Source of the DNA: Halomonas sp. McH1-25 | GTDB lineage: Bacteria; Pseudomonadota; Gammaproteobacteria; Pseudomonadales; Halomonadaceae | DNA length: 64,000 bases | Reading direction: 5' to 3' | Assembly: GCF_022348165.1 (NCBI RefSeq) | Contig: NZ_JAKRFI010000002.1 | Coordinates: forward strand, 62,001-126,000 | Part shown: one piece after another, positions 29,553 to 38,348 of the stretch | How the letters are laid out: each line of letters begins with the position of its first letter | Numbering within the stretch: position 1 is the first letter of the stretch | The notes under the pieces: model-generated | What the model was told of the DNA's origin: nothing | The model's input: the letters and a program-made list of their open reading frames with translations, nothing else | The model's database searches: none | Made by a program: the position numbers and the translations under genes

Positions 29553-30935
29553 TCATACTTCCCCCACCGGTATCGGATCCTCGTGGGCGGCCCGCGGTCG
29601 ATGCGAGATGCCGCGCTCGAACTCGTCCCGGAAATGCTTGAGCCCCGATTGCAACGGCATCGCCGCGCCAGGCGCGTGAGCGCAGAACGTCTTGCCCGGC
29701 CCCAGCTTGACGGCGAGATCCTCGAGCAGCTCGATGTCGCCCTGTTCGCCCTCGCCGCGCTCGATCGACTGCAGGATCTTGACCACCCACGGCAGGCCGT
29801 CGCGGCACGGCGTGCACCAGCCGCACGACTCGCGTGAGAAGAACTGTTCCAGATTGCGCAGCAGCGACACCACGCTCTGCTCCTCGGTGACCACGGTCAA
29901 AAGCCCGGTGCCCATGCGACTGCCGTATTGACCGACGGTGTCGAAGTCGAGCGGCAGCTCGAGGTGTTCCGGCAGCAGAAAACCGGTACTGCCACCACCC
30001 GGCAGCCAGGTCTTCAGCGCCTTGCCGTCGCGCATGCCGCCGGCCAGATCGAGCAGCTCCTGACCGGTGGTGCCGATCGGCAGCTCCCAGAGGCCGGGAT
30101 CGTTGACCCGTCCGGAGACGCCGTAGAGCTTGGTGCCGCCGTCGTCGCTGCGTCCGCCGGATAGCCCTTGGTACCACTCGACGCCATGGCGCAGAATCGC
30201 CGGAACGTTGCATAGCGTCTCGACGTTGTTGACCACGGTGGGCTTGCCCCAGGCCCCCGACTGGCCGGGGAACGGCGGCTTGGCACGCGGGTTGGCGCGG
30301 CTGCCTTCCAGCGAGCTGATCAGCGCCGTCTCCTCGCCGCAGATGTAGCGTCCGGCACCGGTATGCAGGGCGATATCGAAATCGAAGCCGCTGCCGGCGA
30401 TATCGTTGCCCAGCCAGCCGGCGGCACGCGCCTCTTCCAGCGCCTGGGTCAAGGCACGGGCCGCCTCGACGTATTCGCCACGCAGGAAGATATAGCCGTA
30501 GCGCGAGTTGTTGGCATAACCGCCGAGGATCATGCCTTCGATGAGCAGATGCGGCTGCTGTTCGAGCAGCAGACGATCCTTGAAGGTGCCCGGCTCCATC
30601 TCGTCGGCGTTGCAGACCAGATAGCCGCGCGGAATGCCCTCGCCCTTCATGGTCAGGCTCCACTTCATGCCCGCCGAGAAGCCGGCACCGCCGCGACCAC
30701 GCACGTTGGCTTCCTTGACCTGACCGATCACCTCGTCGGGCGACTGCCTGCCGAGCACCTCGCGCACGGCGGCGTAGCCGTCCTTGTCGAGATACTCGTC
30801 ATACCCGACCGGACTGTTGTCATCGTGCAGCCGCCAGGTCAGCGGGTGCGTCTCGGCACGTCGTTCGGCGGCCGGTTGGCGTAGCTGGCAGCGATAACGC
30901 AACGAGGAGCGAAGCGCAGGTCGACTTGTCGTCAT
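29553..30935 (-). CDS. nuoF: NADH-quinone oxidoreductase subunit F (NADH and FMN site)
   Basis: NADH-oxidising subunit, 460 residues (E. coli 445). The FMN/NADH-binding glycine loop is [13 protein letters not shown] (about 83-95), with [16 protein letters not shown] and [14 protein letters not shown]. Cluster N3 ligands are in [12 protein letters not shown] plus a later Cys in FCAHAPGA. The N-terminal 15-20 residues before ETHPLTWRL are basic and longer than in E. coli. It overlaps nuoE (ATGA). Confidence 0.95.
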   Translation of the reverse strand: MTTSRPALRSSLRYRCQLRQPAAERRAETHPLTWRLHDDNSPVGYDEYLDKDGYAAVREVLGRQSPDEVIGQVKEANVRGRGGAGFSAGMKWSLTMKGEGIPRGYLVCNADEMEPGTFKDRLLLEQQPHLLIEGMILGGYANNSRYGYIFLRGEYVEAARALTQALEEARAAGWLGNDIAGSGFDFDIALHTGAGRYICGEETALISSLEGSRANPRAKPPFPGQSGAWGKPTVVNNVETLCNVPAILRHGVEWYQGLSGGRSDDGGTKLYGVSGRVNDPGLWELPIGTTGQELLDLAGGMRDGKALKTWLPGGGSTGFLLPEHLELPLDFDTVGQYGSRMGTGLLTVVTEEQSVVSLLRNLEQFFSRESCGWCTPCRDGLPWVVKILQSIERGEGEQGDIELLEDLAVKLGPGKTFCAHAPGAAMPLQSGLKHFRDEFERGISHRPRAAHEDPIPVGEV

Positions 30936-31456
30936 GCGTAGGCCTCCAGCAGCTCGGCCACGTCGCCGGGATCGACGGGGCCATAGGTGTCGTCGTCGAT
31001 CATCAGCGCCGGGCCGCGATCGCAGGCCCCCAGGCAGCAGACCGGCAATAAGGTGAAGCGCCCGTCGGGCGTGGTCTGGCCGAACTGGATGCCGAGCGCC
31101 TCAGCCAGGGCGTCATACAGCGCCTCGTAGTCGGTGAGAAAGCACGAGCTGCTGTCGCAGACCAGGATCACGTGGCGCCCTACCGGCTGGCGGAAGATCA
31201 GGCTATAGAAAGTGGCGACTCCCTCGACGTCGGCCGCGCCTACGCCCAGCACCCCGGCGATCGCCGGAATCGCCCCGTCGGGCACCCAGCCGTGGCGACG
31301 CTGGACGATCTTCAGCGCCTCGATGCAGGCCGCCTGGGGCTGTTCGTAATGCGCCAGTTCGTGCTCGATGGCATGACGGTCGTCGTCATGCAGAGCGAAG
31401 GCATCGCCGTCGGTGGCGATGGTTGCGTCGTTGCGGGTAGCGGCGGTCGAATTCAT
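30932..31456 (-). CDS. nuoE: NADH-quinone oxidoreductase subunit E (2Fe-2S)
   Basis: Thioredoxin-like subunit with cluster N1a, 174 residues. Ligands: CDSSSC and CCLGAC, separated by about 35 residues. The N-terminal helical bundle is recognisable in [20 protein letters not shown]. The first 18 residues are a Thr/Ala/Asp-rich extension. It lies two bases after nuoCD. Confidence 0.95.
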   Translation of the reverse strand: MNSTAATRNDATIATDGDAFALHDDDRHAIEHELAHYEQPQAACIEALKIVQRRHGWVPDGAIPAIAGVLGVGAADVEGVATFYSLIFRQPVGRHVILVCDSSSCFLTDYEALYDALAEALGIQFGQTTPDGRFTLLPVCCLGACDRGPALMIDDDTYGPVDPGDVAELLEAYA

Positions 31457-31458
31457 GT

Positions 31459-33240
31459 TCAGCGGTCCACGTCGGCCATGACGAAGTCGATACTGCCCAG
31501 ATGCGCGATCAGGTCCGGCACGAAGCCGCCGCGCATCACCGCGGGAATCTGCTGCAGATGCGGGAAACTCGGCGTACGGATGCGCGTGCGATAGCTCATG
31601 GTGTTGCCGTCACTGGTCAGGTAATAGCTGTTGATGCCCTTGGTGGCCTCGATCATCTGCTGCGACTCGTTGGGCTTGAGCACCGGCCCCCACGACACCT
31701 GCAGGAAGTGCGTGATCAGGGTCTCGATGTGCTGCAGCATCTTGTCGCGCGGCGGGGGCGTGGTCAGCGGGTGGTCGGCCTTGTAGTCGCCGGCCGGCAT
31801 GTGGTCGATGCACTGCTGGATGATGCGCAGGCTCTGGCGCATCTCCTCGATGCGAACCTGACCACGGTCGAAGGCGTCACCGTTGCCGCCCAACGGCACC
31901 TCGAAGTCGAAATTCTCGTAGCCCGAGTAGGGACGCGTCTTGCGCAGGTCATAGTTGCAACCGGTGGCACGCAGGTTGGGCCCGGTGACGCCCCACTCCA
32001 GCGCCTCGGCAGTGGAGTAGGCCGCCACGTTGCGGGTGCGCTCGCGGACGATGGCGTTCTCCATCATTGCCCGCTCGTACTCCTTCAAGCGCTTGGGCAT
32101 CCAGTCGACGAAGCCCTGCATCAAGCGATCCCACCCCTTGGGCAGGTCCTGGGCCACACCGCCGATACGGAACCACGCCGGGTGCATGCGAAAGCCGGTG
32201 ATCGCCTCGATGACCTCATAGGACTTCTGGCGGTCGGTAAAGGCATAGAACACCGGCGACATGGCACCCAGGTCCTGCAGGTAGGTACCGAGGAACAGCA
32301 GGTGGCTGCTGATGCGGAACAGCTCGGCCATCATCACGCGAATGGTGCGCGCCCGGTCGGTGACGGTGATCCCGGCGAGCTTTTCCACCGCCAGGATGTA
32401 GGGCAGGTTGTTCATCACCCCGCCGGTATAGTCGACCCGGTCGGTGTAGGGAATGTAGCTGTGCCACGACTGACGCTCGCCCATCTTCTCGGCACCGCGA
32501 TGGTGGTAGCCGATGTCGGGCACGCAGTCGATGATCTCCTCGCCCTCGAGCTGCAATACGATGCGGAAGGCGCCGTGGGCCGAAGGGTGATTGGGGCCGA
32601 GGTTGAGGAACATGAATTCGCTGTTCTCACCGCCGCGGCGCATGCCCCATGCCTCGGGATCGAACTTCAGCGCCTGCTGCTCCTTGTCCTGGCCCTCCAC
32701 GGTCAGCGTGTATGGGTCGAACTCGGTGGCTCGCGCGGCGTGATCCTTGCGCAGCGGATGCCCCATCCAGGTCGGCGGCATCAATATCCGGGTGAGGTGC
32801 GGGTGACCATGAAACGTCACGCCGAACATGTCCCACACCTCGCGCTCGTACCAATTGGCGTTGGGGTAGAGCGAGACGCTGCTGGGGATTTCCAGGTCGC
32901 TCTCGGCGAGCGCCACCTTGAGCATGATGTCGCGATTCCGCGAAACCGACAGCAGCTGGTAGAACACCGTGAAATCCGAATCCGGCAGGCCCTGACGATT
33001 GCCGCGCAGGCGCTCGTCGGTGGCCGAGAGATCGAACAGCATCTCGAACGGCTCGGGCATTTCACGCAGAAAGCGCAGCACGTCGATCAGGCTGTCACGC
33101 GCGACCCACAGCACCGGCATGCCGATCAGGGTGGCCTGCTCGACGAAGGCCCGCTCGCCGAAGCGCTGCATCAGGGCAACGACGACCGGATCGGCCTGCG
33201 CGTCGTTCGCGGTCGTATCATGGGGTGTGGCGACGCTCAT
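31459..33240 (-). CDS. nuoC: NADH-quinone oxidoreductase subunit C/D fusion
   Basis: Fused NuoCD (593 residues), as in enterobacteria and Pseudomonas. The NuoC part (about 1-190) carries [19 protein letters not shown] and [11 protein letters not shown]. The NuoD part (about 205-593) carries [37 protein letters not shown], the quinone-site region, and the C-terminal [20 protein letters not shown]. The His and Tyr thought to line the quinone head group are within the recognised motifs. A single continuous frame, not a frameshift. Confidence 0.95.
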   Translation of the reverse strand: MSVATPHDTTANDAQADPVVVALMQRFGERAFVEQATLIGMPVLWVARDSLIDVLRFLREMPEPFEMLFDLSATDERLRGNRQGLPDSDFTVFYQLLSVSRNRDIMLKVALAESDLEIPSSVSLYPNANWYEREVWDMFGVTFHGHPHLTRILMPPTWMGHPLRKDHAARATEFDPYTLTVEGQDKEQQALKFDPEAWGMRRGGENSEFMFLNLGPNHPSAHGAFRIVLQLEGEEIIDCVPDIGYHHRGAEKMGERQSWHSYIPYTDRVDYTGGVMNNLPYILAVEKLAGITVTDRARTIRVMMAELFRISSHLLFLGTYLQDLGAMSPVFYAFTDRQKSYEVIEAITGFRMHPAWFRIGGVAQDLPKGWDRLMQGFVDWMPKRLKEYERAMMENAIVRERTRNVAAYSTAEALEWGVTGPNLRATGCNYDLRKTRPYSGYENFDFEVPLGGNGDAFDRGQVRIEEMRQSLRIIQQCIDHMPAGDYKADHPLTTPPPRDKMLQHIETLITHFLQVSWGPVLKPNESQQMIEATKGINSYYLTSDGNTMSYRTRIRTPSFPHLQQIPAVMRGGFVPDLIAHLGSIDFVMADVDR

Positions 33241-33277
33241 GTCTCGTGCAGCTCTCCCTGCTCAATCCAACGATGCT

Positions 33278-33958
33278 TCAGATGCTGTCGGGGGTACGCA
33301 GCTCGGTGGTCTGAATGCGCTGGTCGCGCCACTTCTCGCGCTGCGATGGCATCTCGGCACGGTAGACGCCCTGATCGCCGACCACCCAGGACAGCGGACG
33401 CCGCTCCTCCTGGATGGAGTCCTGTAATAACTGTAGCCCCTGCAGGAACGCTTCGGGGCGCGGCGGACATCCCGGCACGTAGACATCCACCGGCAGGAAC
33501 TTGTCGACGCCCTGCACCACGGAATAAATGTCGTACATGCCGCCGGAATTGGCGCACGAGCCCATCGAGATGACCCACTTGGGCTCCAGCATCTGGTCGT
33601 AGAGCTGCTGAATGACCGGCGCCATCTTGATGAAGCAGGTGCCGGCGATGACCATGAAGTCCGCCTGGCGGGGCGAGGCGCGAATGACCTCGGAGCCGAA
33701 GCGGGCAATGTCGTGGGGTGCAGTGAACGCCGTGGTCATCTCCACGTAGCAGCACGACAGGCCGAAGTTATAGGGCCACAGGGAATTCTTGCGCCCCCAG
33801 TTGACTGCCGAGTGGAGCACTTCCTCGAGCTTGCCGGTGAACACACTGCGATGGACCTGCTGGTCGAGCGGGTCCTCCACACGCTGGCGTTCGCCCAGCG
33901 GATAGCGGGCGTTGTCCGCCGCCAGCGCGTCATCGGCACGCGTCAGGGTATACGCCAT
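33278..33958 (-). CDS. nuoB: NADH-quinone oxidoreductase subunit B (cluster N2)
   Basis: Carries the terminal 4Fe-4S cluster N2 that reduces quinone, 226 residues. Ligands: the tandem pair in [23 protein letters not shown] and [10 protein letters not shown]. The C-terminal 30 residues after residue 190 are polar and variable. It is separated from nuoA by 71 bases and from nuoCD by 37. Confidence 0.95.
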   Translation of the reverse strand: MAYTLTRADDALAADNARYPLGERQRVEDPLDQQVHRSVFTGKLEEVLHSAVNWGRKNSLWPYNFGLSCCYVEMTTAFTAPHDIARFGSEVIRASPRQADFMVIAGTCFIKMAPVIQQLYDQMLEPKWVISMGSCANSGGMYDIYSVVQGVDKFLPVDVYVPGCPPRPEAFLQGLQLLQDSIQEERRPLSWVVGDQGVYRAEMPSQREKWRDQRIQTTELRTPDSI

Positions 33959-34029
33959 GCGACTCCTCCCATGACAAAGCGATAAAACAGTCGAAGTAAA
34001 CGCGGATTCGAGCGGGTCCGGTCACGATC

Positions 34030-34443
34030 TCAAGCCTCGCCATCCTGACGCTTGCGACGCGCCGTCGGCGCCCAGTCCAGCGCCCCGACCCGGCTGTCGT
34101 AGACCAGCCCGGCCAGCAGGATGACGATGAATACCGCCGCGCCCCAGAAGCCGGCCCAGCCGACCTCGCGCACGGAAACGGCCCAGGCGAACAGGAACAC
34201 GGCCTCGATATCGAAGATCACGAAGAGCATCGCGACCAGATAGAACTTGATGGAGAAGCGTTGACGCGCACTGCCGGTGCCGATGATGCCGGACTCGAAT
34301 GGCAGGGACTTGCTACGACCGCGACTGCGGCCGCCCAGCAGGCTGGCAGCGCCAATCATGAAGGCGCACAGGCCGATCACGGCGACCACGAAAAGCCCGA
34401 CGGCCCAGTATTGGGCAATCAGCGCTGCGGCGTTCTGCTCCAT
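34030..34443 (-). CDS. nuoA: NADH-quinone oxidoreductase subunit A
   Basis: Three-helix membrane subunit, 137 residues, first gene of the operon. Family pattern [20 protein letters not shown] (cytosolic loop) and [20 protein letters not shown] chose the ATG at 34443 because GAGGAG lies directly upstream; an ATG 12 bases earlier would place that sequence inside the gene. The ribosome-binding region is complementary to the two small RNAs at 48517-48848. The promoter candidate lies about 100 bases upstream. Confidence 0.93.
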   Translation of the reverse strand: MEQNAAALIAQYWAVGLFVVAVIGLCAFMIGAASLLGGRSRGRSKSLPFESGIIGTGSARQRFSIKFYLVAMLFVIFDIEAVFLFAWAVSVREVGWAGFWGAAVFIVILLAGLVYDSRVGALDWAPTARRKRQDGEA

Positions 34444-34462
34444 ACTCCTCCTCATCAGGCTA
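34444..34462 (-). promoter_or_regulatory. nuoA ribosome-binding site with predicted sRNA pairing site
   Basis: The mRNA reads TAGCCTGATGAGGAG from -19 to -5 relative to the nuoA ATG. It is complementary to CTCCTCATCAAGCTA of both small RNAs at 14 of 15 positions (10 contiguous, one mismatch, 4 more). The Shine-Dalgarno sequence lies inside the duplex. Confidence 0.6.
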
Positions 34463-34541
34463 CGCTCGAAAAGGCCGCAGCCAGCCGTCTCGCGGCACAG
34501 GCGACTTCGTCGAACCGCCCTGTTTTCATTCGTCTGGATTA

Positions 34542-34570
34542 AGCGTAGGAGATCATTAGAGATTTGTCAG
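34542..34570 (-). promoter_or_regulatory. Candidate sigma-70 promoter of the nuo operon
   Basis: On the minus strand CTGACA (34570-34565), a 17-base spacer, then TACGCT (34547-34542). It lies about 100 bases before nuoA, within the gap divergent to thiD. Confidence 0.4.
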
Positions 34571-34644
34571 AGGTCGGTAACGTGGCCGTGATACATCGAA
34601 ATCATCTAGGCTATAGGATTTCTGCAGGCCACAAGATCACCGCG

Positions 34645-35457
34645 ATGACCACACCTTCCCGCATCCCCAACGTGCTGACCATTGCCGGCTCCGACCCCTC
34701 GGGCGGTGCCGGCATCCAGGCCGACCTCAAGACATTCTCGGCGCTCGGCGCCTACGCCACCAGCGTGATTACGGCGTTGACTGCGCAGAACACGCAAGGC
34801 GTGACGGGAGTGCACCCGGTGCCTGCCGATTTCATTGCCGCTCAGCTGGAGACGCTGCTCGACGACGTGCGCATCGATGCCGTAAAGATCGGCATGGTGG
34901 CCAGCCTGGAAGTCGCGGAAACGATCCGCGATGCACTGAGCCGGCAACGCCCGCGCTGGGTCGTGCTCGACCCGGTGATGGTTGCCAAGAGCGGGGATGT
35001 ACTGGTCGACGATGCCGGCATTCGTGCAGTTCGTGATGTGCTGGTCCCGCTGGCCGACGTGATCACCCCCAACCTGCCGGAAGCCGCCGTGTTGCTCGAC
35101 CGCCCCCGTGCCTCGGACGCCGATGCCATGGAAGCCATGGTACCGGGCCTGCTGGCCCTGGGCGCGCCAAACGTATTGCTGAAAGGCGGCCATCTTCAGG
35201 GTGAGCGCTGCCCCGACCTGCTGGCGTCCGCCGAGGGCAGCAGCTGGCTGGAAGCGGAGCGCATCCCTACCGAGAACCTGCATGGCACGGGCTGTTCGCT
35301 CTCCTCGGCGATCGCTGTCTGCCTGGCCCACGACGATGCGCTGGTCAGTGCCGTGCAGCGCGCCAAGGTATGGCTGAGCCAGGCACTGCACGAAAGCGAG
35401 CGTCTCGATGTCGGCAAGGGCCGGGGGCCGGTACATCACTTCCATGCCTGGTGGTAA
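34645..35457 (+). CDS. thiD: Hydroxymethylpyrimidine/phosphomethylpyrimidine kinase
   Basis: Phosphorylates HMP and then HMP-phosphate in the pyrimidine branch of thiamine synthesis. Protein of 270 residues of the ribokinase fold. Substrate motif IAGSDPSGGAGIQADLKTF (about 11-29), GMVASLEVAE, VLDPVMVAKSGD, LLKGGHLQ, and the ATP/anion-hole motif NLHGTGCSLSSAIA with the catalytic Asp replaced by Cys, normal for ThiD. The ATG at 34645 (MTTPSRIPNVLTIAG) was chosen over upstream in-frame codons because family homology begins there. It is divergent from nuoA. I see no TPP riboswitch in the short leader. Confidence 0.92.
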   Translation: MTTPSRIPNVLTIAGSDPSGGAGIQADLKTFSALGAYATSVITALTAQNTQGVTGVHPVPADFIAAQLETLLDDVRIDAVKIGMVASLEVAETIRDALSRQRPRWVVLDPVMVAKSGDVLVDDAGIRAVRDVLVPLADVITPNLPEAAVLLDRPRASDADAMEAMVPGLLALGAPNVLLKGGHLQGERCPDLLASAEGSSWLEAERIPTENLHGTGCSLSSAIAVCLAHDDALVSAVQRAKVWLSQALHESERLDVGKGRGPVHHFHAWW

Positions 35458-35585
35458 TCTGCCGAGCCGTTCCACTTGCAGGACCTTCGGTGGCTGGCCA
35501 TGCTGATGCTACGGTAGCCGGCCGCCATGGCGTGCCGGTGCGTGACTCGGACATGATCGACCGTCAACGACCGGGGGGAAGCGTC

Positions 35586-36431
35586 ATGCCACAGACATTG
35601 CTGTTTGCCTGCGACCTGTCCGCCGAGAACCGGGCAGCGTTTGCCCGTGCCATCCGCCTGGCCGTGGATAACGGTGCTCAGCTGGATGTCCTGCACGTTC
35701 TCGACCCACACTTGCCTCGCCAGGCGCTGCGCGATCTCGAGACGGCGGTCATCGAGGAAATGGAGCGGCTGATGACCGAGCTGCGCGAGGACTATGCCCT
35801 GCCAGCGCCACCGACCCTGATCCAGACCGTGGCCGGGTCGCCCTACGTAGAGATAATTCGCGAGGCCCATGAACGCCAGGCCAGCGCCATCGTACTGGGT
35901 GCGCATCGCAAGCGGGGGCAGCCGGAGCTGGTGGGCGGCACCACGCTGGCCCGGGTCATGCGTGGCGCGCCCTGCCCGGTCTATCTGATCAGCCACGCCG
36001 CCAGCCAGGAGTGGCAGGACATACTGGTGCCGGTGGACTTCTCATTGGCCTGTCGGCATACCCTGCGCCAGACCCTGATGCGTTTTCCCGATGCCCGCCT
36101 GACCCTGTTGCATACCTGGCATATCCCGGGTGAGGAGGAGTTCGGCTCCAATAGCGGCTATGCGCAGTGGCGCGATCGCGAGGTGGAGCGGCTCCGCCAG
36201 CAACTCGAGGGCGAGATCGACCAGATGATGAACGAACTCGGCGACGTACCCGAGCTGGAACTGGAACTGGAGCAGGGCGAACCCGGCGAGGCGCTGCTCA
36301 ACCGCTTACGTCGTCAGCCACCCGATCTACTGGCGCTCAGCAGCCAGATGCGGCTGGGACGCGACAGTCATCTGACCGAGCGCCTGCTCGCCGAACCGCA
36401 CTGCGATATGATGGTGTGTCGCGCCTGGTAG
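35586..36431 (+). CDS. Universal stress protein, tandem UspA domains
   Basis: Cytoplasmic protein of 281 residues with two Usp domains (about 1-140 and 147-281). Each begins with a beta-strand plus Asp (LLFACDLS; ILVPVDFS). The first domain has a typical ATP-type loop (IVLGAHRKRGQPELVGGTTLARVMR); the second has LLALSSQMRLGRDSHLTERLL, more degenerate. GGGGGAAG lies just before the ATG. In Halomonas elongata a Usp (TeaD) is encoded next to the ectoine TRAP genes teaABC. Here a Usp gene also neighbours a TeaABC-like system but faces the binding-protein gene, so a link is only suggestive. Confidence 0.82.
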   Translation: MPQTLLFACDLSAENRAAFARAIRLAVDNGAQLDVLHVLDPHLPRQALRDLETAVIEEMERLMTELREDYALPAPPTLIQTVAGSPYVEIIREAHERQASAIVLGAHRKRGQPELVGGTTLARVMRGAPCPVYLISHAASQEWQDILVPVDFSLACRHTLRQTLMRFPDARLTLLHTWHIPGEEEFGSNSGYAQWRDREVERLRQQLEGEIDQMMNELGDVPELELELEQGEPGEALLNRLRRQPPDLLALSSQMRLGRDSHLTERLLAEPHCDMMVCRAW

Positions 36432-36476
36432 CGGCGAGGCTTCGAGTTCCGCTCTGATCCCGCCTCGGTACGATCG

Positions 36477-36504
36477 AAAAGACCCGGCATTCGCCGGGTC
36501 TTTT
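36477..36504. terminator. Bidirectional terminator between usp and the TRAP binding-protein gene
   Basis: AAAAGACCCGGC-ATTC-GCCGGGTCTTTT. The stem is symmetric with A and T flanks and serves two convergent genes. Confidence 0.9.
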
Positions 36505-36530
36505 GCATCATGCCGGGAAAGGCGGTCCGC

Positions 36531-37556
36531 TTAGCTACCGCTCTTCTCCTGTTCGGCCGCCTCGATATCCTGTTGCAGGGTTTCGAGGATCTGCTTGCCC
36601 CGCTCACCCGCCTGCTCGATGAACGTATCGCGTACCGGCATGCTCTTTTCACGGAACGCATCGCGCTGTTCGTCGGTCAGCGTGGAAACCTGAATGTCGC
36701 TGTTTTCCTCGATGGTGTTCAGGCGCTCTTCATTGAACTGGGCCTGCTTCTCGAAGATATAGCTGCGCATGTTGTCGGTGACTTCATCGATCATCTGCTG
36801 CTGGTCTTCGGGCAGATTGTTGTAGAAGTCCTGGGCCGCTACCAGCGTGGTGATGAACTGCGCCTGCTTGGCCTGGATCATGTAATCCTGGACTTCGTAG
36901 AAGCTCATTTCCTCGATGGCGAAGATCGGGTTCACCTGCCCGTCGATCTGCTCGAGCTGCAGCCCCGAATAGACTTCGGAGTAAGGCATTGGCGTCGGGT
37001 TGGCACCATAGGCACGATAGGACTCGACCAGGATCGGTGAGGTCATGGTGCGGATCTTGAAGCCTTCCATGTCCTCAGGCGTCTGGATCTGGCGGTCGGC
37101 CGTCCACACCATCCAGCCTTCGGGGATGACGCCCAGCAGTTCGAGGTTCTGCTCGTTATAGGCCTCTTCGAGCATGCCGATGGCCTCGGAGTTGCCCAGC
37201 ACCTGCTCGTTGATCTCGTTGTCGTCCGAGAACAGGAAATGCAGGGTGAACACGCCGGTTTCGGGAATCACCGAGGCCAAGTGGCCGGGCGATGCAAAGG
37301 CGAGCTGAATGGCGTCCTGCTGCACGAGTTCGGTCAGCTGCGAAGAGGTACCCAGCGTCCCGTAGGGGTAGATTTCGACCGTTATGTCACCGTTGGATTT
37401 TTCCTCGATACGCTTTTTGAATTCTTCCGCGTAGGCGTCCTGTACGCTGCCATCCACTTCTTCAAGCGCAAAACGCCAAGTTTCCGCTTGAGCTACGCTA
37501 GTAGACATGGCTCCAGCAGCAGCAATGGCGGCAATCAGGCCAGCTTTCTTGAACAT
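36531..37556 (-). CDS. TRAP transporter substrate-binding protein, TeaA-like, system 2
   Basis: Periplasmic receptor of 341 residues. The ATG at 37556 has AAGGGA upstream; signal peptide of 23 residues (to AQA-E). It resembles the ectoine receptor TeaA of Halomonas elongata: WRFALEEVDGSVQDAYAEEF, LLGVIPEGWMVWTAD, FKIRTMTSPILVESYRAYG, PMPYSEVYSGLQLEQIDGQ and NPIFAIEEM. In TeaA, the opening Glu and the Arg and Asn within these motifs contact ectoine (from memory). Enough differs in the aromatic residues (VNPIFAIEEMSF) that ectoine is not assured. The gene is inverted relative to its permease genes, unlike teaABC. Confidence 0.85.
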   Translation of the reverse strand: MFKKAGLIAAIAAAGAMSTSVAQAETWRFALEEVDGSVQDAYAEEFKKRIEEKSNGDITVEIYPYGTLGTSSQLTELVQQDAIQLAFASPGHLASVIPETGVFTLHFLFSDDNEINEQVLGNSEAIGMLEEAYNEQNLELLGVIPEGWMVWTADRQIQTPEDMEGFKIRTMTSPILVESYRAYGANPTPMPYSEVYSGLQLEQIDGQVNPIFAIEEMSFYEVQDYMIQAKQAQFITTLVAAQDFYNNLPEDQQQMIDEVTDNMRSYIFEKQAQFNEERLNTIEENSDIQVSTLTDEQRDAFREKSMPVRDTFIEQAGERGKQILETLQQDIEAAEQEKSGS

Positions 37557-37631
37557 GGTTGTTATCCCTTTTCCGAGGTGGTGTGATACATACATAACAG
37601 ATTGGTAGAGGCTTTGCCAAAGCTCCATTAT

Positions 37632-37646
37632 TTATCATTATGATAA
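37632..37646. promoter_or_regulatory. AT-rich 7-1-7 palindrome in the divergent TRAP promoter region
   Basis: TTATCAT-T-ATGATAA, a perfect inverted repeat 76 bases from the binding-protein start and 51 bases before the small-permease start. It sits where an operator controlling both transcripts is expected. The regulator is unknown. Confidence 0.5.
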
Positions 37647-37696
37647 TAGTCAAATAGCGCAGGCCGCACTTTCATTCTTTAGAACAAGGATCGCTC

Positions 37697-38311
37697 ATGG
37701 CCACACCCGAAGAAGAACGAGAGCAGTCACTGAGCCATTTACCGCGGGGATTATTGAGTGTCGCTCGAGGACTAGACAAAGCGGATAGCCTGATGGCCAT
37801 CGTGGAGCGTTGGTTGATTGCCGGTTGCGTCATCGGCATGGCCGTCGCCAGTTTCTCCAACGTGATCGGCCGCAACCTCTTCAACTACAGCCTGCCCTTT
37901 ACCGAAGAGATCATGCAGATCCTGCAGATCTGGCTGACCTTCCTGGGGATCAGTTACGGCGCCCGGGTCGGCCGTCACATCCGGGTGACCGCCCTGCTCG
38001 ACATGGCCGGCGAGACCTTGCGCAAGTGGCTGCTGGTCGCGGGGCAGATCGTTACCTGTGCGTTGCTCGGCTGGCTGGCCTGGCTGGCCTTCAAGTATGT
38101 CGGCAGCCTGGCCGACTCCGGGCGCGTTACCCCATCGCTGCGCTGGCCTCTGGATGTGCTCTATTCCATCGTGCCCATCGGACTGGGCCTCGGCGCCGTG
38201 CAGTTTTTTATGGCGATCATGCGCAACCTGCTGAGCCGCGGTGCCTGGATGTCGTGGAAAACGCCAGAGATCGATGCCGAAAGCGGCGACCTCAGCGAAA
38301 CCAGCCTGTAA
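37697..38311 (+). CDS. TRAP transporter small permease (DctQ/TeaB-like), system 2
   Basis: Protein of 204 residues. A cytoplasmic N-terminal extension of about 35 residues precedes four hydrophobic segments. DctQ features: NVIGRNLFNYSLPFTEEIM and YGARVGRHIRVTALLDM. AAGGA lies six bases before the ATG. It is transcribed divergently from the binding-protein gene and lies 37 bases before the large permease. Confidence 0.88.
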   Translation: MATPEEEREQSLSHLPRGLLSVARGLDKADSLMAIVERWLIAGCVIGMAVASFSNVIGRNLFNYSLPFTEEIMQILQIWLTFLGISYGARVGRHIRVTALLDMAGETLRKWLLVAGQIVTCALLGWLAWLAFKYVGSLADSGRVTPSLRWPLDVLYSIVPIGLGLGAVQFFMAIMRNLLSRGAWMSWKTPEIDAESGDLSETSL

Positions 38312-38348
38312 CACCAGGGAACCAACAAGAACACGAGGATTCTCGCCC

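Noticed and set aside
27398-29641. 747-codon open frame on the plus strand opposite nuoG and the end of nuoF
   Set aside because: It runs antisense to an unmistakable NuoG with all Fe-S motifs, has the repetitive Gly/Arg/His composition of GC-rich shadow frames, and shows no recognisable domain.
31501-33573. 690-codon open frame opposite nuoCD and nuoB
   Set aside because: Shadow of the GC-rich nuoCD gene; composition is Gln/His/Val rich with no family match.
37632-37646. Reading the AT-rich palindrome as a Fur box
   Set aside because: The arms are TTATCAT/ATGATAA; alignment with the 19-bp Fur consensus is poor, unlike the sites at 48489 and 48710.
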